Below are positions 1 through 9,372 of a stretch of DNA of 64,000 nucleotides, in pieces. Each line of letters starts with the position of its first letter. The first letter of the stretch is position 1. Position numbers and translations under genes: made by a program. Below the pieces are notes generated by a model. It had not been told where the DNA came from. It ran no database searches and saw only the letters and a list, made by a program, of their open reading frames with translations. Location: positions 1 to 64,000 of the forward strand of contig NZ_JONK01000016.1 of assembly GCF_000711885.1 (NCBI RefSeq), written 5' to 3'. Origin of the DNA: Chromobacterium haemolyticum DSM 19808 (GTDB lineage Bacteria > Pseudomonadota > Gammaproteobacteria > Burkholderiales > Chromobacteriaceae).

Positions 1-80
1 TGACCTCCTCCCGGAAAAACGTAGCGGCGAAAAGTAGAGATTTCTGACAAATTTAAGCCCATCCGGGCAGGAGGTTTGTC

Positions 81-342
81 ATGAAAAAATCGAAGTTCAC
101 CGAAGAACAGATCGCCTTCGCATTGCGCCAGGCGGAATCCGGCACCACCGTCGCCGAGGTCTGCCGCAAGATGGGTGTCTCTGAAGCCACCTTCTACATC
201 TGAAGAAGAAATACGGCGGCCTGGGTGTCAGCGAGCTGCGCCGCCTGAAACAACTGGAAGAAGAGAACGCCCCAAGCGCATGGTCGCTGACCTGAGCCTG
301 GACAAGCAGATGCTGCAGGAAGTCATCCAAAAAAAGCTGTGA
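81..342 (+). pseudogene. IS3-family orfA (helix-turn-helix), broken by two small deletions
   Basis: ATG at 81 follows a strong AGGAGG ribosome site. The frame reads as a typical IS3 OrfA start (MKKSKFTEEQIAFALRQAES) with a helix-turn-helix up to TFYI, and then meets TGA near 200. The TGA arises where a TGG (Trp) codon would be expected, consistent with loss of one G. In the next frame the leucine-zipper part is readable (GVSELRRLKQLEEENA). Near 270-280 a further loss of about 4 bases shifts back to a frame reading KRMVADLSLDKQMLQEVIQKKL and stopping at 342. An A-rich run ending AAAAAAAG just before the stop fits the -1 programmed frameshift site usual in this family, since orfB lies in the -1 frame. 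The deletion sizes are inferred from the expected family sequence. Confidence 0.8.
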
Positions 343-1175
343 GGCCGGCCCGCAAACGCGAGTTGGCCAACTTCCTGATTGACGCGTACCGCGTCAGCAT
401 CCGTCGCGCCACCGCAGTCATTCAACTGCGGCAAGCTAGCTATTTTTATCGCCCTCACCCTCGAGACGATCGCGCGGAGCGGCAGCGGATCCGCGAGATC
501 GCCGCCACGCGTATTCGTTATGGCGCGCGCCGCATCCACGTCCTGCTACGACGTGAGAGCTGGCAGATCAATCACAAGAAGACCTACCGGATCTACTGCG
601 AGGAAGGTCTGAACCTGCGGCGCAAACGGCCCAAGCGGCGAGTGGCGGCCGCGCACCGGCAAGCCCGGCCGGCGGTCTCCAGTTTGAATGCCTGCTGGAG
701 CATGGATTTCGTCGCCGATCAGCTGTTCAACGGCCAGAAAATCTGGGCCTTAACTGTAGTGGATAATTTTAGCCGGGAGAGCCTGGCGATCACGGTGGAT
801 TTCGCGCTGAAAGCCGCGGACGTGGTTGCTACGATGCGGCATGTTCAAGTCTTGCGCGGGACACCACAACGGATTCAGGTCGACAATGGCAGCGAGTTTA
901 TATCGATGGCGCTGGATCAATGGGCATACCAACAAGGTGTCACGCTGGACTTCTCGCGGCCAGGAAAACCGACGGATAATGCTTTTATCGAGTCGTTTAA
1001 CGGCAGTCTGCGGGATGAGTGCCTGAATGTGCATTGGTTTCTGTCGCTGGATGACGCACGTGACAAAATCGAGCGTTGGCGACAGGATTACAACGAATTC
1101 AGGCCTCACAGTTCGCTGGGCGACCATATCCCAAGCGAGCTCCGACTTGCTCACCTTGAAGCCGGAAACCTCTAG
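339..1175 (+). CDS. IS3-family transposase OrfB, DDE integrase core
   Basis: This 278-residue protein has an N-terminal HTH_21-like region followed by an rve integrase core. The catalytic acids are visible: D in SMDFVAD, D in QVDNGSEF and E in NAFIESFNGSLRDECL. The C-terminus has the usual FRPHSSLGDHIP stretch. The frame opens with GTG at 339 and overlaps the end of orfA by four bases. In an intact element it would be made mainly as an OrfAB fusion by -1 frameshifting at the A-run just upstream. The ORF itself is undamaged, but without a working orfA it probably does not transpose on its own. Confidence 0.88.
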   Translation: MRPARKRELANFLIDAYRVSIRRATAVIQLRQASYFYRPHPRDDRAERQRIREIAATRIRYGARRIHVLLRRESWQINHKKTYRIYCEEGLNLRRKRPKRRVAAAHRQARPAVSSLNACWSMDFVADQLFNGQKIWALTVVDNFSRESLAITVDFALKAADVVATMRHVQVLRGTPQRIQVDNGSEFISMALDQWAYQQGVTLDFSRPGKPTDNAFIESFNGSLRDECLNVHWFLSLDDARDKIERWRQDYNEFRPHSSLGDHIPSELRLAHLEAGNL

Positions 1176-1235
1176 ACTAGACCGCTCGGTTAGTCGAGAG
1201 GAGGTCACCCAGTACCAAAAGGATTACCCTAATTT

Positions 1236-2711
1236 TTAGTAAGCACCATCCTTGCGCAAAACAACCAACACTGTTTTAAATAGAATAACAACATCATTCA
1301 TAAATGACCAATTCTTTGCGTAGTTAACATCAAATTCAACACGCTGATTATAACTGACATCATTTCGGCCGGAAACCTGCCAGAGCCCTGTCAGACCCGG
1401 CTTGGCTGCTAAGTAGAAGCCAACATTTTCACCGTATCTATCCAGTTCGTTGGTGACAATAGGACGCGGTCCAACGAGGCTCATCTCACCTTTAACGACG
1501 TTCCACAGTTGAGGCAATTCATCCAGGCTAGTCTTTCGGATAAAGTGACCAATCGTTGTGATACGTGGGTCATTTCGCAGCTTAAAGTCCTTATCCCACT
1601 CAGCTCGGGCCTGGGGGTCTGACTCCAAAAGTTGCTTCAAAACTTCATTCGAATTAATAATCATACTTCGAAATTTCAGGCATTTGAATTTCTTACCGGC
1701 CTGGCCAACTCGTTCATGTCCATACACTGCAGGGCCGCCATCCTTCCGAACCAGCAGTGTAATCCAGAGCATCAACGGGGATAATAGTAACAGGAGGATC
1801 AAAGAAACTACCATATCGAAGCCACGTTTGACATAGCGGTATGCCAAACCAGCCAGATTGTTAGGCAGATAGAGAGTCAATTTATCCTGTTCTTCCAGAT
1901 ATTGGGCGCGAGTTCTTCTATATTGAATGATTGGGGAATCTGACAATAGGATAAGGCTGCGGCAACTGAGTAAGAGTTCATCAACTAGCCCCTCCACTTC
2001 CGTCAAGTTCTGATTGCTGAATACTAGTGCAACAGTAGGGTAATTCAGCTCGTGCAGCGCAACAGTCAGCGCACTGCGCTGGAGCGAGACCACCGGGACA
2101 TTTACTTTTTCTTTTCTGATCCAATTATCGTTTTGCACTGGCACATTAGAGTTATAAACATGAATGATGTTATCAACATCATAATTGGCAATGGCATCCA
2201 TTTGTCGCTTGACTAGTCGTGACACACATCCATCAATAAAGATGACCGTAACCCCCCGCCCCCAAAGACCTAATCGATTCAAACAATGCTTGGCCAGTTG
2301 TTGTGCGCAAGGCGCCAAAAACAGTACCAACAGCCATGTAGTCGCCCATGTACTTTTGAATGGGGTTTGACCAGAGAAAAACAATATCAATCCCTGCGAG
2401 GCAGCTCCGACAAATACAAACCTCAACTCTTGACCAAGGTTAATCTTGCATGGCGAGCTTGCGTGGTATTTTAACTTCAATATTTTTATGGTTAATACAA
2501 CCATAGCAGCCAACATCATAGAAAGAAAAAGAAAATGACGGGCACTACCCACGTCCTTTTCGAAGCCCGCGCTGACTGCAATCAACATACACGCTGCCAT
2601 TATAAAAAGATCCAGAGCAACCAAAGCTATTGCTATTAGCATCCTGTTTGCCTTCGCGCCACTCTTACTTTTTGCGAGTACTAATCCAGTCAGTGCTTCT
2701 ATTGAAGACAT
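1236..2711 (-). CDS. wbaP: Undecaprenyl-phosphate galactose-1-phosphate transferase (WbaP-type)
   Basis: A 491-residue polyprenyl-phosphate hexose-1-phosphate transferase that starts repeat-unit synthesis on the inner membrane lipid carrier. The N-terminal half has several hydrophobic segments and a soluble CoA-binding-like middle domain. The C-terminal third is the bacterial sugar transferase domain: membrane re-entrant segment KRGFDMVVSLILLLLLSPLM, KFRSM, the KTSLDELPQLWNV motif with the catalytic Asp-Glu pair, and SLVGPRP. Length and full five-segment architecture match WbaP (about 476 residues) better than short PglC-like enzymes; the donor (UDP-galactose) is inferred from family. It is the last gene of the cluster, separated from the previous gene by about 1 kb. 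ATG at 2711 has an AGGTTATAGGT upstream. Confidence 0.85.
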   Translation of the reverse strand: MSSIEALTGLVLAKSKSGAKANRMLIAIALVALDLFIMAACMLIAVSAGFEKDVGSARHFLFLSMMLAAMVVLTIKILKLKYHASSPCKINLGQELRFVFVGAASQGLILFFSGQTPFKSTWATTWLLVLFLAPCAQQLAKHCLNRLGLWGRGVTVIFIDGCVSRLVKRQMDAIANYDVDNIIHVYNSNVPVQNDNWIRKEKVNVPVVSLQRSALTVALHELNYPTVALVFSNQNLTEVEGLVDELLLSCRSLILLSDSPIIQYRRTRAQYLEEQDKLTLYLPNNLAGLAYRYVKRGFDMVVSLILLLLLSPLMLWITLLVRKDGGPAVYGHERVGQAGKKFKCLKFRSMIINSNEVLKQLLESDPQARAEWDKDFKLRNDPRITTIGHFIRKTSLDELPQLWNVVKGEMSLVGPRPIVTNELDRYGENVGFYLAAKPGLTGLWQVSGRNDVSYNQRVEFDVNYAKNWSFMNDVVILFKTVLVVLRKDGAY

Positions 2712-3761
2712 ACCTATAACCTTTTATTGTTGATTGGCGCTTCTTGTGCCTGCCCTAAAGTTTAGATAAGTGGTTGTGCGTAACAAAGTTTGAATTCAAC
2801 ACCAACCTTGTCAAGCATCTTTCGTTACCTTGATTTTCAGCTCATGGGCACCTCAGATATTGAATCGCCACCAAAGATACTTAGACTACTTCCACAACAA
2901 CTCTACTAAGCTCAGCTCTGGACTTACGGTGAGAGCCATGATCAAGCAACCAAACATTGTTTTACAGGCTGCTGGTCGTATGCATCCTGCTGTTATCCAA
3001 AATAAGTAGAGCTCTTATTTTTCTCGACCGACCTCTTTAAAGTCCTTAACTTCCTATCTACGTACCGAATTTTCAAGCGCAACCTAAAGCGAACATTAAC
3101 TAGCACAAATACATTACAAATATTATTGTGTCGCCGTAGCTCCCGCTCATGTGTGCATATGGGTGGCCAACTCCGTTACACGTTCGGCAAGCTCGAAAAG
3201 CTTTTTTATCTATGAAAAGCAAATTGTTTTCCTGTGCCTGCCAATTGCTCGGCACATACTAAGCCTTACGAAAATCAGTCAAATACTGGCTAGCCCCTTT
3301 TATTAAGCGAATAGCGCACTTGCTTGTAGCTTAAACCCCACTCCTGTAATCTCGCTCTAGGCAATCCAGGGCAAGCACCGATGCATTTGGACGTTTTTGC
3401 CACATGCAAGCCCACATTATACCAAAGACATAACCATCTTCCGGGCTGCCTCTACTACAGCTTAGATTATCCGACAGTTTCTCAGGTCGTTTACCTGCAA
3501 GGCAAGGGCATTTAGACTGCCTGCCAAGTCTCTTTGCTTCCTTCCGAGACGTACCAGCCGTTCACAAGCAGTAAAGCAACGGTAGTTGCCCTGCTCCGCT
3601 CCTAGCGGTCTTGCCACTCATGCGTGATACCCTTCGGATACACATTTGCTATGTACTCAAGGGCACAGCATCTACTTCGGCTTGAGGTTGCGCACTCAAC
3701 CAAAGGCGGCAAAGATGCTATTCCCTAGCAGAAAAAACTGAGTTTAGTTGCGTAACACTAC
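2712..3761. other. Gene-free ~1.05 kb stretch inside the polysaccharide cluster
   Basis: No ORF with recognisable coding character spans this stretch, although both neighbours are on the minus strand and the rest of the cluster is tightly packed. Short minus-strand frames of 20-45 codons (about 3400-3660) look mildly protein-like but are broken by stops, and I cannot match them to a family. No terminator hairpin with a T-tract, ops/JUMPstart core (GGCGGTAG) or tRNA is visible. It may be the decayed remnant of a gene or of an insertion; it may also hold a promoter for wbaP. Confidence 0.55.
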
Positions 3762-4922
3762 TTATTCAAGACACCCTTCACTATCTCCTCTAAAATCATG
3801 GAAATCGGCCCAGCGCTGTTCAACATAACGAGCAAACTCAGCTCGAAAACGCTCGGCGGAAAATCTCTCAGCATTCGCACGACAAACGTGTGCGTCAATC
3901 TGCACTGGTAAAGACTCGAAGCGCTGGACAGCATGCACGATCGAATCTACATTCTGATGGTGGAACCAAATACCTGTTGCCTTATCGCTCTTGCCGCAGT
4001 CCATTACGGTTTCGAGCGAACCACCTTTTCCATAGGCGATCACCGGCGTTCCACAGGCCTGCGCCTCGACAGGGGTTATTCCAAAGTCTTCCTCCGCGGC
4101 AAAAATAAATGCCCTTGCATTTTGCATGTATCGCTTAAGCTCGGAAAACGGTTGGTAGCCTAGCAGAGTCACGTTCGGCGTCGCCAAAGTACGCAGTTTG
4201 GGAAAGTCTGGACCATCACCGATAACCACTAGCTTCCTGGTAGGCATCTGCGCAAATGCTTTGACAATGAGATCCATACGTTTGTAAGGCACCACCCGTG
4301 AGGCGGTAAGGTAATAATCTTGCTTGTCAGCACAGTATTCGAAGCTATTAACATCAACCGGGGGATAGATCACATCAGAGTTACGGCCATATATCTTGTG
4401 AATACGACGCCCAATGAAACGAGAATTGGCGACAAAATGATTCACGCCAGCGGCAGTTCTGTAGTCCCAAATCCTAACTTTATGCAGTAACCACTTAGCT
4501 AGCCAACCTTTTAGACCATGATCAAGCCCAGACTCACGTAGGTACTGGTGCTGCAAATCCCAAGCATAACGAATCGGCGAATGCACATAGCTGATATGCA
4601 ATTGATCCGGTCCCGTCAAAACACCTTTGGCTACTGCGTGCGAGCTCGAGATAACCACATCATAAGCAGACAAGTCTAACTGCTCAATAGCTAACGGCAT
4701 AAGCGGAAGGAAAGAGCGGTAACGCTTGCTTACTCCTGGCAGGCGTTGAATAAAACTTGTCGTCAACTTTCGATCACGCAAATAGTCTGCTTTCGCCACA
4801 GTTTGAGGATCAGCATAAACACAAAAAAGATCCGCATCCGGAAATACCATCAGCATCTGCTCCACAACCTTTTCTGATCCCGCAAGTGTGGTAAACCATT
4901 CGTGTACAACCGCAATTTTCAT
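3762..4922 (-). CDS. GT4 glycosyltransferase, WbaZ/mannosyltransferase-like
   Basis: A 386-residue GT-B fold retaining glycosyltransferase. The N-terminus MKIAVVHEWFTTLAGSEKV carries the glycine-containing acceptor loop, and the C-terminal half is a Glycos_transf_1 domain with the E-x7-E region read in AAEEDFGITPVEAQACGTPV. The sequence most resembles the WbaZ-like subgroup, several of which transfer mannose. This would fit the presence of manC, the GDP-mannose-forming gene, at the start of the cluster; donor and linkage remain inference. The start is four bases past the stop of the next upstream gene (4927), so it is translationally close-coupled. It has no membrane segment and should act at the cytoplasmic face. 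Confidence 0.85.
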   Translation of the reverse strand: MKIAVVHEWFTTLAGSEKVVEQMLMVFPDADLFCVYADPQTVAKADYLRDRKLTTSFIQRLPGVSKRYRSFLPLMPLAIEQLDLSAYDVVISSSHAVAKGVLTGPDQLHISYVHSPIRYAWDLQHQYLRESGLDHGLKGWLAKWLLHKVRIWDYRTAAGVNHFVANSRFIGRRIHKIYGRNSDVIYPPVDVNSFEYCADKQDYYLTASRVVPYKRMDLIVKAFAQMPTRKLVVIGDGPDFPKLRTLATPNVTLLGYQPFSELKRYMQNARAFIFAAEEDFGITPVEAQACGTPVIAYGKGGSLETVMDCGKSDKATGIWFHHQNVDSIVHAVQRFESLPVQIDAHVCRANAERFSAERFRAEFARYVEQRWADFHDFRGDSEGCLE

Positions 4923-4926
4923 TGAA

Positions 4927-6000
4927 TTAAGGTCTTTCGTTTGGTTGCAAACCGAGCATTTCGTTACAAATAAAATCAGCCAAAGCCTCGGAGCTTTTGT
5001 CCCAGTTAAACTTTTTAACTTGTTCAGAACCGCGAGCCTTCAACTCTATCTGCAAAAAATTATCACTGACTACACGATCGATGCACCCAGCAATCTCAGC
5101 AGGAGAAAAGGGGTTGAAATACAATGCCGCATCACCACATACTTCTGGTAGCGATGCTGTATTCGAGCACACGATAGGGGCACCCAACGCCATGGCTTCA
5201 AGCGCAGGTAAGCCAAAGCCTTCATACACGGAAGGTTGTGCAAACACAGCCGCGTTGCGATAAAGCGCACTCAACTCTACATCCGACACATAGCCCGCCA
5301 AAATAGTGCGCCCACTGGGCAAGACCACCCCACTTTTAAAGACCACGTTGTCGCCCCCCCCCACAATCACTAGACGAACTCCAGTTGTCACTTGGTCCAT
5401 CGCCAGAAGCAAACTCTTGAAGTTTTTCCCTTCTTGCAGGCTACCTACTGCTAGAACATATGGTTTTCCACGTAAGTCCAGTCGATCAAGAATGCGGTCA
5501 TCATCGCTCGGAGCGATGACATGATTGGCTCCATTTTGAAAGACACAAATGGAGCCCTCATCTATATGTAATGCCCTAGCGATTCGATTCCGTGAAAAAT
5601 AAGACACCGTACCGAGTCTATCACCCCTCCACTTAATCATACTCATGATGAGCTTAGAGAAAGCACGGTACTTACCTGAGTAATTTCCAGGCATATCGTA
5701 TACAGCAGCATCGTGAACCAAAACAAACTGCCTGCTCAGGGCAAGCACTGGCGCAGTGTTACACAGGTTTATTATCAGTGAATGACGAGCCCGAATAGGG
5801 AGAACGAGCTGTTCCCAAAGCGTTGCCCACAACGCACGCAATTTAGAAAAGCGCAAATTTTTCGGCGGGGCCAGAGTTGTGCATTGAACACCTCGTTCTT
5901 CCAGCCTGCGAATCAAACGCTCCGAGAGCTCGAAGCCAACCCGTTGCACCCCTGTTAGCTTCGCGGAGACAAATTTGTTATTAATTACTACCTTTTTCAA
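4927..6000 (-). CDS. GT4 glycosyltransferase, probable mannosyltransferase
   Basis: A 357-residue GT4 enzyme with N-terminal acceptor domain (VSAKLTGVQRVGFELSERL) and C-terminal nucleotide-sugar domain containing QPSVYEGFGLPALEAMALG, the conserved E-x7-E donor motif. Proteins of this type in O-antigen clusters often use GDP-mannose; the donor is not shown by sequence. The start codon is TTG at 6000, supported by an AGGGGGC ribosome site five to six bases upstream, and no better ATG exists near the N-terminus. The start is 11 bases after the stop of wzy. Confidence 0.85.
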   Translation of the reverse strand: MKKVVINNKFVSAKLTGVQRVGFELSERLIRRLEERGVQCTTLAPPKNLRFSKLRALWATLWEQLVLPIRARHSLIINLCNTAPVLALSRQFVLVHDAAVYDMPGNYSGKYRAFSKLIMSMIKWRGDRLGTVSYFSRNRIARALHIDEGSICVFQNGANHVIAPSDDDRILDRLDLRGKPYVLAVGSLQEGKNFKSLLLAMDQVTTGVRLVIVGGGDNVVFKSGVVLPSGRTILAGYVSDVELSALYRNAAVFAQPSVYEGFGLPALEAMALGAPIVCSNTASLPEVCGDAALYFNPFSPAEIAGCIDRVVSDNFLQIELKARGSEQVKKFNWDKSSEALADFICNEMLGLQPNERP

Positions 6001-6011
6001 AGCGCCCCCTA

Positions 6012-7421
6012 CTACGGACTTGTTGCAACGGGAATATCTAAACGTCGTTTTTCAGAGAAACCTGCCCCCAGAAAAACACCCAAACCAATTGAAAAGTAGA
6101 AGAACGATATAATATCAGGAACTGAAATCGAGAATGCAACCAGCCACCCAAATAGCATTGCCGCCACTGCCTGCTTCCCAACGGAGAGCTCAACTTCTTC
6201 CCGTCCAAAAATACGCCTTAAGACCAAAGCAATAATAACTAGAAAAAGAGAAGCCCCGAAAAGCCCCATTGTCGCGGCCACATTAATAAATGCTGAACTT
6301 GCACGAATAGAGCCAACACCAACGCCAAGCCCCCAACTTTCAAAGAATGCTCTAAGTGCAGTTACGTCCCAATAAAGGCGCTCAGCACCACTTGAAAAAT
6401 TTCCAGACTCAAATCCATCTGTATCAGAAAACTTCCCAAAAACATAAGATGAAAGGGTTTGCGAACTTACAAGCAAGCCTACGACAAGTGCACTTAAAAG
6501 GAGAACGCTAAGGAAAGCAACACCACGCCCCCCTCTGCTAACTCTATCCCGCCTCGTCATTGGAGCGAAGGCCACAACGATCAATACAATTGCAGCGCTA
6601 ATATACGCTGTCGTAGAAAAAGAAAGCAACAGTGAAGAAAAAATAATTAAAAATATTAATTTATCTTTGATTTTACGAGTACTTCGCATATAAATAAAGC
6701 TTGCTGCAGCAGTACCACTCATGAATGCAGAAAAATATGATGGTTCTCCAAACACCCCTTGTGCACGACGCAGAGGAAACCCGAAAATCCCTTCAAGAGC
6801 ATACCTGTCAGGTCTATACTCACCAAGTACCTCCCCCATTAAGAACCCGAAAATATCTACTCTTCCCAAAATGAGGTTTAGACCAAGATCTACAATAATT
6901 ACAACCCCAATCCAACAAGAAATAGTCACTAGTTTTCTTGAATACCCTTCAGAAAACATTCCATCTATTTTTGTTGCATGCACAGCAACAAATACCAATC
7001 CCGTTGCTACCGCAAGATAGGCTAACTGAGCAATGTTCGAAATTGAAAAATCAAGAGGAACAGCAAAACGGAAACCTTCACTCAAGAGTCCCGGACGAAC
7101 AACCTCAATGGCTCCACCCATTAGCCAAGGGACTGTAAGAGTTATCAATGCGGCATAAGAGAAAAGGCTTACTAACCAAACCCTTCCAGGAAATTGACCA
7201 ACACCAGGCTCAACCCTAACTAAACGTCTGAATAAATACCGAGCAATAAATGCAGTTGCAACTATCGGCCCCGGAAGCAATGAACGCCCCAAATCTTCAT
7301 TCAATACATACGTTCCAATGAGACTTGAAAATGCCACAACAAGCAAAGCCACTTGAATTCGACTAAACAGAGCAAGCCAGATGCAGAAAATTGTTACAGG
7401 TAAAGCTATGCCAAAGTTCAT
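6012..7421 (-). CDS. wzy: O-antigen polymerase Wzy
   Basis: A 469-residue polytopic membrane protein with about a dozen hydrophobic segments. A large polar loop near the middle contains GVFGEPSYFSAFMSG, the EPS-type motif seen in many Wzy polymerases. Composition is hydrophobic with no enzyme domain otherwise, and the gene lies between glycosyltransferases and six bases from the next GT2 gene, as expected for Wzy. WaaL-type ligase is the main alternative because both families look alike, but a ligase is rarely placed inside the repeat-unit cluster. The local DNA is markedly AT-rich compared with the flanking chromosome. Confidence 0.85.
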   Translation of the reverse strand: MNFGIALPVTIFCIWLALFSRIQVALLVVAFSSLIGTYVLNEDLGRSLLPGPIVATAFIARYLFRRLVRVEPGVGQFPGRVWLVSLFSYAALITLTVPWLMGGAIEVVRPGLLSEGFRFAVPLDFSISNIAQLAYLAVATGLVFVAVHATKIDGMFSEGYSRKLVTISCWIGVVIIVDLGLNLILGRVDIFGFLMGEVLGEYRPDRYALEGIFGFPLRRAQGVFGEPSYFSAFMSGTAAASFIYMRSTRKIKDKLIFLIIFSSLLLSFSTTAYISAAIVLIVVAFAPMTRRDRVSRGGRGVAFLSVLLLSALVVGLLVSSQTLSSYVFGKFSDTDGFESGNFSSGAERLYWDVTALRAFFESWGLGVGVGSIRASSAFINVAATMGLFGASLFLVIIALVLRRIFGREEVELSVGKQAVAAMLFGWLVAFSISVPDIISFFYFSIGLGVFLGAGFSEKRRLDIPVATSP

Positions 7422-7426
7422 CTCGA

Positions 7427-8395
7427 TTATGTACGCTTTGGGTTAAACCAGTCATGCATGACACGGACAATACTTTCAGGAATCATGCAAAAAATTAACG
7501 GAACGACAGTTTTGTAACCAAGTAGTTGTCTTACCTCAGTAGATTGAACAACTTTCCATGGCGTTCTCTGCCTGTACTTCTCTGATAAGACTCTTCGTAC
7601 AACTTCCTTAAAGAGTCGTATCTTGAAATATTTTTCTATTTCTGCCGATGAGAAGCCAATACTCTGTAGATGGCACGGCAAAAAGGCACAATATTTGACG
7701 CAAACATGAATCCAATAGTCATGCTGCAAATATCCATTATCAGCTGTTTGAATCAAAGGCTGTCCTGCCAAATATTGAATGGCGCGACCGGACGCAATTG
7801 CTTTATACATCAACAGGGCGTGAGCCAACTCGCCGATTTGATCAAGCTCGACAAACTCATCAGGTGAGATTTGATCGACAAATGTGCGATCGACGATGTT
7901 TGCGGAAATAAAACCGACAAGAGGGTCTAACAGCTGAACTATTCCTGAATCTTTTCCGAAGAATATAGTTCTGTCATCACCACCAATAGTGACGTCGTTG
8001 ATCTTGACACCATCCGGTCGAACTCGCGAGTAACTCAAAAGCACAGCTGCTGGTTGGCGCTGGAGAGCCTGAATCACTTTCCTGAAACCACCTTCAGCAA
8101 AATAGTCATCGTCGCCCATGACCCACAAGTACTTCCCTACACCGGCGAGATGGGCCTTGTGGATATTTGCAATGGGACCAATATTTTCAGTGTTACATTC
8201 GTAGTTGACACAGGCGTATCGTTGACAAAGGTTTTTGGCGACGGTGCTTGTTTCATCGGAACTACAATTATCGATGATATTAATTTCAATCAACTCGACG
8301 AATTCACGTATTTCCTGATCCATAGAATCAAATAGCACTTGGAGATACCCTGCTCGATTAAAGGTAGGAATGTTAATCGACAGTAACTTTTTCAT
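7427..8395 (-). CDS. GT2 family glycosyltransferase
   Basis: A 322-residue GT-A fold transferase. The N-terminus MKKLLSINIPTFNRAGYLQ is the typical GT2 opening; NCSSDETS gives the first nucleotide-binding Asp region, and VMGDDDYFAEGG provides the DxD-like metal site. I chose ATG at 8395 rather than the longer frame because it matches the family start and forms an ATGA overlap with the stop of the upstream GT2 gene. The upstream 43 codons of the open frame have no GT2 character. Donor and linkage are unknown. Confidence 0.85.
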   Translation of the reverse strand: MKKLLSINIPTFNRAGYLQVLFDSMDQEIREFVELIEINIIDNCSSDETSTVAKNLCQRYACVNYECNTENIGPIANIHKAHLAGVGKYLWVMGDDDYFAEGGFRKVIQALQRQPAAVLLSYSRVRPDGVKINDVTIGGDDRTIFFGKDSGIVQLLDPLVGFISANIVDRTFVDQISPDEFVELDQIGELAHALLMYKAIASGRAIQYLAGQPLIQTADNGYLQHDYWIHVCVKYCAFLPCHLQSIGFSSAEIEKYFKIRLFKEVVRRVLSEKYRQRTPWKVVQSTEVRQLLGYKTVVPLIFCMIPESIVRVMHDWFNPKRT

Positions 8396-9366
8396 GATTT
8401 CCTCGCTAGCCACATTTTCTTCATGATTGCAGCAGGCAGCAAATAGAATCCTATGCATTTGACTTTGGCTTTTGGGCCGTTCAACTTCCAAAGTTGGCCT
8501 AAAATACCCGTACCCTGCTTCCAACCTGTCATTTTTCTAGTTTTTATTTCACCAAGAACAATAGCATTGTTCTGGCCTTTGATAAGCCGGTCAACTAATC
8601 TCAGGGAATAGTCATTCTCGATAAGATAATTTCGTAAAATTGAGAGTCCCGCCCGCACTCGTGAAGAGTCAAGCCCTCTTGGCGACAATTCAATCCGGAT
8701 CACCACTATCTGTTCATCCAACTCGAGCAAGTCAGCAAAGTCGGTGCGTAACCCTTCATAGATCCAAGCGAGTTGCGAGTATCCCGAAGCAAAAAGCACG
8801 GGATTAACTTCACGGTAGTACTTTCGAATAAACTCTCTAGAAAATATTGTTTTTGTAAAGTTTCCAAGACCCAATCCATATGCAGAAAGAATTTCATCAT
8901 GGCTTGAGTAGCATTTTTTAACGGGTTCAGCGAAAAGACTGTCCGGTATAACCGCTGGAGCCAGCGGCATTCCCTCAAGATAGCGCTCTTCCAAGCCCTG
9001 CATTCTTAAGAAAGCTGGACGATGATCACACAAGGCTTCGCATACAAACTTCAGAGCCCCCTCACGTACATAGTCATCGTCTCCAAATACCCAAACATAG
9101 TCGCCAGTACTGCTGCGTAGCGCTTGATGGATATTGGGATCACCACCGATATTTGTGCTATGCCGTATAAGTTTAATAAGCGGAAATTCTTTGATGAGCT
9201 CGGCACAAATTTCAGGCGTTGAGTCTGTGCTTGCATTGTCGTAGATAGTAAGATCAACCTTTATATCAGTTGGTAGTATTGCCATTTGCAAGGCAACTGA
9301 TCTAACGGCCCGCCTCAAATAATTCGCACGGTTGTGCGTCGGGAAGATAATGTTTAAGATGATCAT
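8392..9366 (-). CDS. GT2 family glycosyltransferase
   Basis: A 324-residue GT2 enzyme beginning MIILNIIFPTHNRANYLRRA. It has the NASTDSTPE nucleotide-binding region and WVFGDDDYVREGA as metal-binding DxD region. The N-terminal half is visibly related to the adjacent GT2 product (same order of motifs and a shared NIGxxxNIHxA stretch), so the pair may be an old tandem duplication that has diverged in the acceptor half. It overlaps its downstream neighbour by four bases and begins seven bases past the wzx stop. Donor sugar unknown. Confidence 0.85.
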   Translation of the reverse strand: MIILNIIFPTHNRANYLRRAVRSVALQMAILPTDIKVDLTIYDNASTDSTPEICAELIKEFPLIKLIRHSTNIGGDPNIHQALRSSTGDYVWVFGDDDYVREGALKFVCEALCDHRPAFLRMQGLEERYLEGMPLAPAVIPDSLFAEPVKKCYSSHDEILSAYGLGLGNFTKTIFSREFIRKYYREVNPVLFASGYSQLAWIYEGLRTDFADLLELDEQIVVIRIELSPRGLDSSRVRAGLSILRNYLIENDYSLRLVDRLIKGQNNAIVLGEIKTRKMTGWKQGTGILGQLWKLNGPKAKVKCIGFYLLPAAIMKKMWLARKS

Positions 9367-9372
9367 ACAAGC

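Larger units (their letters stand above)
1..1207 (+). mobile_element. IS3-family insertion sequence (IS407-like group)
   Basis: The element is bounded by terminal inverted repeats. The left end begins TGACCTCCTCCCGG at base 1, and the reverse complement of the right end (finishing at 1207) begins TGACCTCCTCTCGA, so the outer 10 bases are identical. It carries the two-frame orfA/orfB layout of IS3-family elements. The left flank lies outside the window, so a target duplication cannot be checked; the bases right of the element start CCCA. It ends 28 bases beyond the stop of wbaP, so it marks the 3' edge of the polysaccharide cluster. orfA is damaged, so this copy is probably not autonomous. The IS407-group assignment rests on the end sequence and the orfB type and is less certain than the family. 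Confidence 0.88.
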
